Shown here: positions 60,613 to 64,000 of the stretch, piece by piece
Layout: every line of letters starts with the position of its first letter
How positions within the stretch are numbered: position 1 is the stretch's first letter
Origin: Devosia lacusdianchii
GTDB lineage: Bacteria > Pseudomonadota > Alphaproteobacteria > Rhizobiales > Devosiaceae
DNA length: 64,000 nt
Assembly: GCF_022429625.1 (NCBI RefSeq)
Contig: NZ_CP092483.1
Coordinates: 1,054,001 to 1,118,000 of the forward strand
Direction: 5' to 3'
Program-made: the position numbers and the translations under genes
Notes under the pieces: model-generated
Databases searched by the model: none
Seen by the model: the letters and a program-made list of their open reading frames with translations, nothing else
Told to the model about the DNA's origin: nothing

Positions 60613-62373
60613 ATGCAACGTCCGACTTTCATCCGCATCGTCGCCCTGCTGACCGCCGCTGCTCTTAGCGGGCTGGGCGGCTACTTCTTCCTTCGCTTCA
60701 CTGGCGAGGGCGGCCTGACCGCGCTCGATCTCATGCGTGGCGTGCTGGTGGTGTTGAGCGGCTTCTGGCTCGTATGGGGCGGATCGGCCGCGGTGATGGG
60801 CGTATTCGTGCCGACGGCCAAACGCAGCGGTGACGCGCGGCTGGCGCCGCAGGGCATGACGGCCATTCTGGTCCCGATCTACAACGAGGACCCGGTCGAG
60901 ACCTTCGCGCGCATTGCCGCGATGAATCGCAGCCTGATCACGCTCGGCATTGCCCACAAATTTCACATCGCTGTGTTGTCCGACACGCAGTCGATGGAAA
61001 CGGCGGCCCAGGAGACGATCTGGTTCGAGCAGCTGTTGCATGAGCCGATGAGCGAGGGACGCATCTTCTATCGCCGCCGCGAGCGCAATACCGGGCGCAA
61101 GGCGGGCAATATCGAAGATTTCATCGCCCGCTCTGGTGCAGCCTACGACTATGCGGTGATCCTTGATGCCGACAGCCTGATGGAAGGCGAGACCATCGGT
61201 GAGCTAGCCCGCCGCATGGACGCCGACGCCGATCTCGGCCTGCTGCAGACCGTTCCCAAGATCATCAGGGCCCGGACATTGTTTGGCCGCGCCATGCAGT
61301 TCTCCGCCGGCTACCTGTCGCCTAACTTCGCGCGTGGCGCTGCCCTGATGCAGGGCTGGGAGGGTCCGTATTGGGGCCACAACGCCATCGTCCGCGTGCG
61401 GGCTTTCGCCGCCAGCTGCGGGCTGCCCGAACTCTCCGGCAAGCCGCCGTTCGGCGGCCATATCTTGAGCCACGATTACGTGGAAGCTGCGCTGCTGTCG
61501 CGCGCCGGTTGGAAGGTCATCGTCGATCCGGACCTAGGTGGTTCTTATGAAGAAGGCCCGGAAAACCTAATTGAGTACGCCAAGCGTGACCGCCGCTGGT
61601 GCCAGGGCAACCTGCAGCACCGGCGCTTGATCAGCGCGCCCGGACTCAAGCTGTGGAGCCGATTCACCTTCATCCAGGGCATCATGGCGTACCTGGCCTC
61701 GCCGCTCTGGCTAATGCTGTTCATCGCCAGCATCCTGGCGGCAATCTTCCCCGACCGTCGCCCGGTATGGCTTCCATTCAACGAGCCGCCGCTGGAAATG
61801 TGGGTGCTGGGCGCCGCCGTTGCCACCGTTCTGGTGCTACCCAAGCTGATGATCCTGATCCGTGGTCTGGTCGATGGTCGCAACCAGCGCTTCGGCGGCA
61901 CGCCGCGTGTCTTCGCATCGATTGTCAGCGAGATCGTTCTGTCGACCATCATGGCGCCCGTGATGCTGCTGCTGCAAACTCGCGCCGTAACGCAGGTGTT
62001 GCTGGGACTTGATGGCGGCTGGCCGGCCACTAAGCGCGGCCAGAACTGGATCGGCATGCGCGCGGCAATTGAGGCGAGCTGGTGGATCGTTGCGCTTGGC
62101 GCGGTGACGCTGGGCGGAACGGCAATCTTCGCGCCGGCCATCACCGTCTGGGTGGCACCGGCCATGCTGCCGGCAATCCTCGCCCCCGTCCTGATTTCCT
62201 GGACCTCGCGCCCGCCGCGCCATGAACGGCTGTCGCAGATTTTCCGCACCGACACCGAACTTGTGCCGACCCCTGTTATCAAGGAGTTTCACGCGGTGGT
62301 TGCGGCGTGGACTACCAACGATGTCGTGCCGGAACTGATCGTGAGCAGGACAACCAGCTATGTCCCTGCCTGA
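60613..62373 (+). CDS. opgH: Glucan biosynthesis glucosyltransferase OpgH/MdoH (N-terminally shortened)
   Basis: 586 residues. Inner-membrane GT2 enzyme that polymerises UDP-glucose into the beta-glucan backbone. Two N-terminal spans, then VPIYNEDPVETFARI, RRRERNTGRKAGNIEDF, ILDADSLMEG (DxD-type), GHNAIVRVRAF, HDYVEAALLSRAGW and RDRRWCQGNLQH (Q/RxxRW region), then several C-terminal spans. The ATG at 60613 has no ribosome site. The natural start is probably at 60454, in frame, with a TAG in between; see the separate entry. It overlaps opgC by 14 bases. Confidence 0.9.
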   Translation: MQRPTFIRIVALLTAAALSGLGGYFFLRFTGEGGLTALDLMRGVLVVLSGFWLVWGGSAAVMGVFVPTAKRSGDARLAPQGMTAILVPIYNEDPVETFARIAAMNRSLITLGIAHKFHIAVLSDTQSMETAAQETIWFEQLLHEPMSEGRIFYRRRERNTGRKAGNIEDFIARSGAAYDYAVILDADSLMEGETIGELARRMDADADLGLLQTVPKIIRARTLFGRAMQFSAGYLSPNFARGAALMQGWEGPYWGHNAIVRVRAFAASCGLPELSGKPPFGGHILSHDYVEAALLSRAGWKVIVDPDLGGSYEEGPENLIEYAKRDRRWCQGNLQHRRLISAPGLKLWSRFTFIQGIMAYLASPLWLMLFIASILAAIFPDRRPVWLPFNEPPLEMWVLGAAVATVLVLPKLMILIRGLVDGRNQRFGGTPRVFASIVSEIVLSTIMAPVMLLLQTRAVTQVLLGLDGGWPATKRGQNWIGMRAAIEASWWIVALGAVTLGGTAIFAPAITVWVAPAMLPAILAPVLISWTSRPPRHERLSQIFRTDTELVPTPVIKEFHAVVAAWTTNDVVPELIVSRTTSYVPA

Positions 62374-63583
62374 GACCTCCGCCTATCGCTCGGCCGGCCT
62401 GCTTGGGCCGACCTGGATGCGATCCATCTGGTCGCCCACGGCGGCACCGGTTCAACCGGGCGTCCCGGTGGGGCGGGACGACCGTCTCGACATGTTCCGC
62501 GGACTGGCGCTGGTGATGATCTTCATCAACCACGTGCCCGGCACCGTCTATGAAACGCTGACCAACCGCAATTTCGGCTTCTCCGATGCGGCGGAAGCCT
62601 TTGTCTTCATGTCGGGACTGGCGGCGGGACTGGCCTATTCCAACCGCTTCCGCAGCGGCAATCTATGGGCCGCCACAACCAAGGTCTGGGCGCGGGCCCG
62701 GCAGCTCTATTTCGTGCACATCGTCATCACCATGCTGTGCCTTGCCATTTTCGCCGGTGCCGCCAACTGGTTCGGGTTGACCGAGGTGTTGACCAAGAAC
62801 AACATCGCGGCTCTGTTCCAGAAGCCGTTGAGCACGCTGGTGGGCATTCCGCTGCTGAGCCATCAGCTTGGCTACCTCAACATCCTGCCGCTCTATATGA
62901 CGCTGCTGCTGGTGACGCCGCTCGTCATCTATGCCGGGCTGCGCCAGCCCTGGCTGGTGCTGGCCGCCTCGATCGCCCTTTGGGCTGTGGCCGGGCAATT
63001 CCGCATCAACCTGCCGAACTTCCCCAATGCGGGCGGCTGGTTCTTCAACCCGTTCTCCTGGCAGATCCTGTTTGTCATGGGCTTGCTGAGCGGCATGGCG
63101 ATGAAGGTGGGCAAGCGCTTCATCCCCTATTCGCCCCTGCTGTTCGGGCTGGCTGCCGCCGTGCTGGTTTTCACTCTGCTGTGGATGAAGGTGCCGCCAA
63201 TCGGCAAGACCATGAACGGCACGCTGGGATGGCTGGGTAGCGTTGGCGTGCCCTTCTACTTCACCGCCTTCGACAAGACGTTTCTCTCTGCACCGCGCCT
63301 GTTACACGCCTTCGCGCTGTTCTATGTGCTGGGCAACCTGCCGATTATGCGCAAGGTGGCGAGCGCTGGAATTGTCGCGCCGCTGCGGCTTATGGGCCGG
63401 CAGGGGCTGGCCGTTTTCGCCACGGGCACCGTGCTCAGCATGTTCCTGCAGGCCGTGCGGACGCGGCGCGAGCCGGACATGTTGTTCGACGGACTGGTGC
63501 TCGGCGGCGGCTTGCTGGCGCTGGTGGCGCTGGCCTGGGTACTGACCAAGACGCAGGAACTAAGCCGCGCCAAGGCGGCCTAG
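62360..63583 (+). CDS. opgC: OpgC family protein (glucan succinyltransferase)
   Basis: 407-residue membrane protein with about ten spans. [20 protein letters not shown] and [20 protein letters not shown] are the OpgC/acyltransferase-like signatures, with [20 protein letters not shown] in the middle. OpgC adds succinyl groups to periplasmic glucans, completing the opgGHC operon. It starts 14 bases inside opgH. Its stop overlaps cobM's by 4 bases. Confidence 0.92.
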   Translation: MSLPETSAYRSAGLLGPTWMRSIWSPTAAPVQPGVPVGRDDRLDMFRGLALVMIFINHVPGTVYETLTNRNFGFSDAAEAFVFMSGLAAGLAYSNRFRSGNLWAATTKVWARARQLYFVHIVITMLCLAIFAGAANWFGLTEVLTKNNIAALFQKPLSTLVGIPLLSHQLGYLNILPLYMTLLLVTPLVIYAGLRQPWLVLAASIALWAVAGQFRINLPNFPNAGGWFFNPFSWQILFVMGLLSGMAMKVGKRFIPYSPLLFGLAAAVLVFTLLWMKVPPIGKTMNGTLGWLGSVGVPFYFTAFDKTFLSAPRLLHAFALFYVLGNLPIMRKVASAGIVAPLRLMGRQGLAVFATGTVLSMFLQAVRTRREPDMLFDGLVLGGGLLALVALAWVLTKTQELSRAKAA

Positions 63584-64000
63584 TCGCGACCGCGGAAGCG
63601 GCGTTGATATTCCGGATCGTAGAGCGAGGACTCGCGGAAGTCGGCGGCGCCCAGTGTGCGGCCGACGAAGATGATCGCCGTACGCTCGACCGGATCGGCC
63701 GCAAAGCGCGCCTCGATATCGGCCAGGGTGCCGCGAATGATCTTCTCGTCGGGCCATGAGGCGTGGAAGACGATGGCGACCGGGCAGTCGGCGCCGTACA
63801 GCGGCGTCAACTCGGCCACCACGCGGTCGAGCGCATGAATGGCAAGATGGATCGCCAGCGTCGCGCCTGTGGCGCCGAACGCCGCCAGTGTTTCGCCCTC
63901 AGGCATGGGTGAGGCGCGGCCCGAGACGCGAGTGAGCACCAGGCTTTGCGCTTCGGCGGGAATGGTGAGTTCGCGTCCGAGTGTGGCAGCGGCTGCGGCG
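63580..64000 (-). CDS. cobM: Precorrin-4 C11-methyltransferase CobM, 5' truncated
   Basis: C-terminal 140 residues; the start lies beyond the window. The strand [20 protein letters not shown] is a CobM/CbiF hallmark, followed by [37 protein letters not shown] and [13 protein letters not shown]. The enzyme methylates C11 of precorrin-4 with SAM in the aerobic cobalamin pathway. The frame stays open to the last base. Confidence 0.92.
   Translation of the reverse strand, partial: AAAAATLGRELTIPAEAQSLVLTRVSGRASPMPEGETLAAFGATGATLAIHLAIHALDRVVAELTPLYGADCPVAIVFHASWPDEKIIRGTLADIEARFAADPVERTAIIFVGRTLGAADFRESSLYDPEYQRRFRGRD

Overview
The window reads as chromosomal DNA of a G+C-rich alphaproteobacterium of the order Hyphomicrobiales, most likely Devosia or a close relative. 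The reasons are a GTTC-N7-GTTC LexA box, a rhizobial-type C-P lyase locus with two PhnE permeases, an opgG-opgH-opgC set, five distinct ABC importers besides the phosphonate one, and a candidate riboflavin-degradation cluster, a trait known for Devosia riboflavina. The genus is inferred, not proven. I see no rRNA, tRNA, transposase, integrase or CRISPR array.

Layout. 1-1.4 kb: end of an enolase-superfamily dehydratase facing an MsAcT-like SGNH esterase. 1.6-9.3 kb: a sugar operon with a CUT2 ABC importer, FadR/GntR regulator, L-rhamnose 1-dehydrogenase, rhamnose mutarotase, L-rhamnonate dehydratase and a second SDR, i.e. most of the non-phosphorylative L-rhamnose pathway. 9.4-18.6 kb (minus): a dipeptide-type importer interleaved with a cog3964 amidohydrolase, a SelA-fold PLP lyase, a RidA protein and an IclR regulator. 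18.8-26.7 kb: a LacI regulator divergent from a cytoplasmic GH78 alpha-L-rhamnosidase and a CUT1 sugar importer. 26.9-32.8 kb: a THI5/NMT1-type importer, a flavin-dependent monooxygenase, a PadR regulator, a flavin reductase and a stand-alone riboflavin kinase. I read this as an uptake-and-degradation system for riboflavin; matching 16-bp palindromes precede both halves. 32.9-36 kb: an aminoglycoside-phosphotransferase-fold kinase, a small unknown protein and an ABC exporter.

36-54 kb is a phosphorus-scavenging island: ugpBAEC plus a TIM-barrel isomerase (minus), then phnM-phnN, phnF (minus), phnGHIJKL, a hexapeptide acetyltransferase and phnCDE1E2. Pho-box-like repeats lie between ugpB and phnM and before phnC, and a PhnF-type palindrome precedes phnG. 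Several hairpin-rich intergenic repeats lie inside this island. 54-64 kb: SOS-controlled dinB, a membrane MHYT-PAS-GGDEF-EAL protein, an SDR, and osmoregulated periplasmic glucan genes opgG-opgH-opgC, with opgH split by an in-frame TAG. The window ends in cobM.

How the parts fit: rhamnosides imported by the CUT1 system can be cut inside the cell by the GH78 enzyme, and the released rhamnose can enter the oxidative route encoded at 6-9 kb. Importer operons repeatedly carry a hairpin just after the binding-protein gene, a usual way to make that protein in excess. Genes are tightly packed, with many ATGA or TGATG overlaps and three convergent pairs overlapping by exactly 4 bases.
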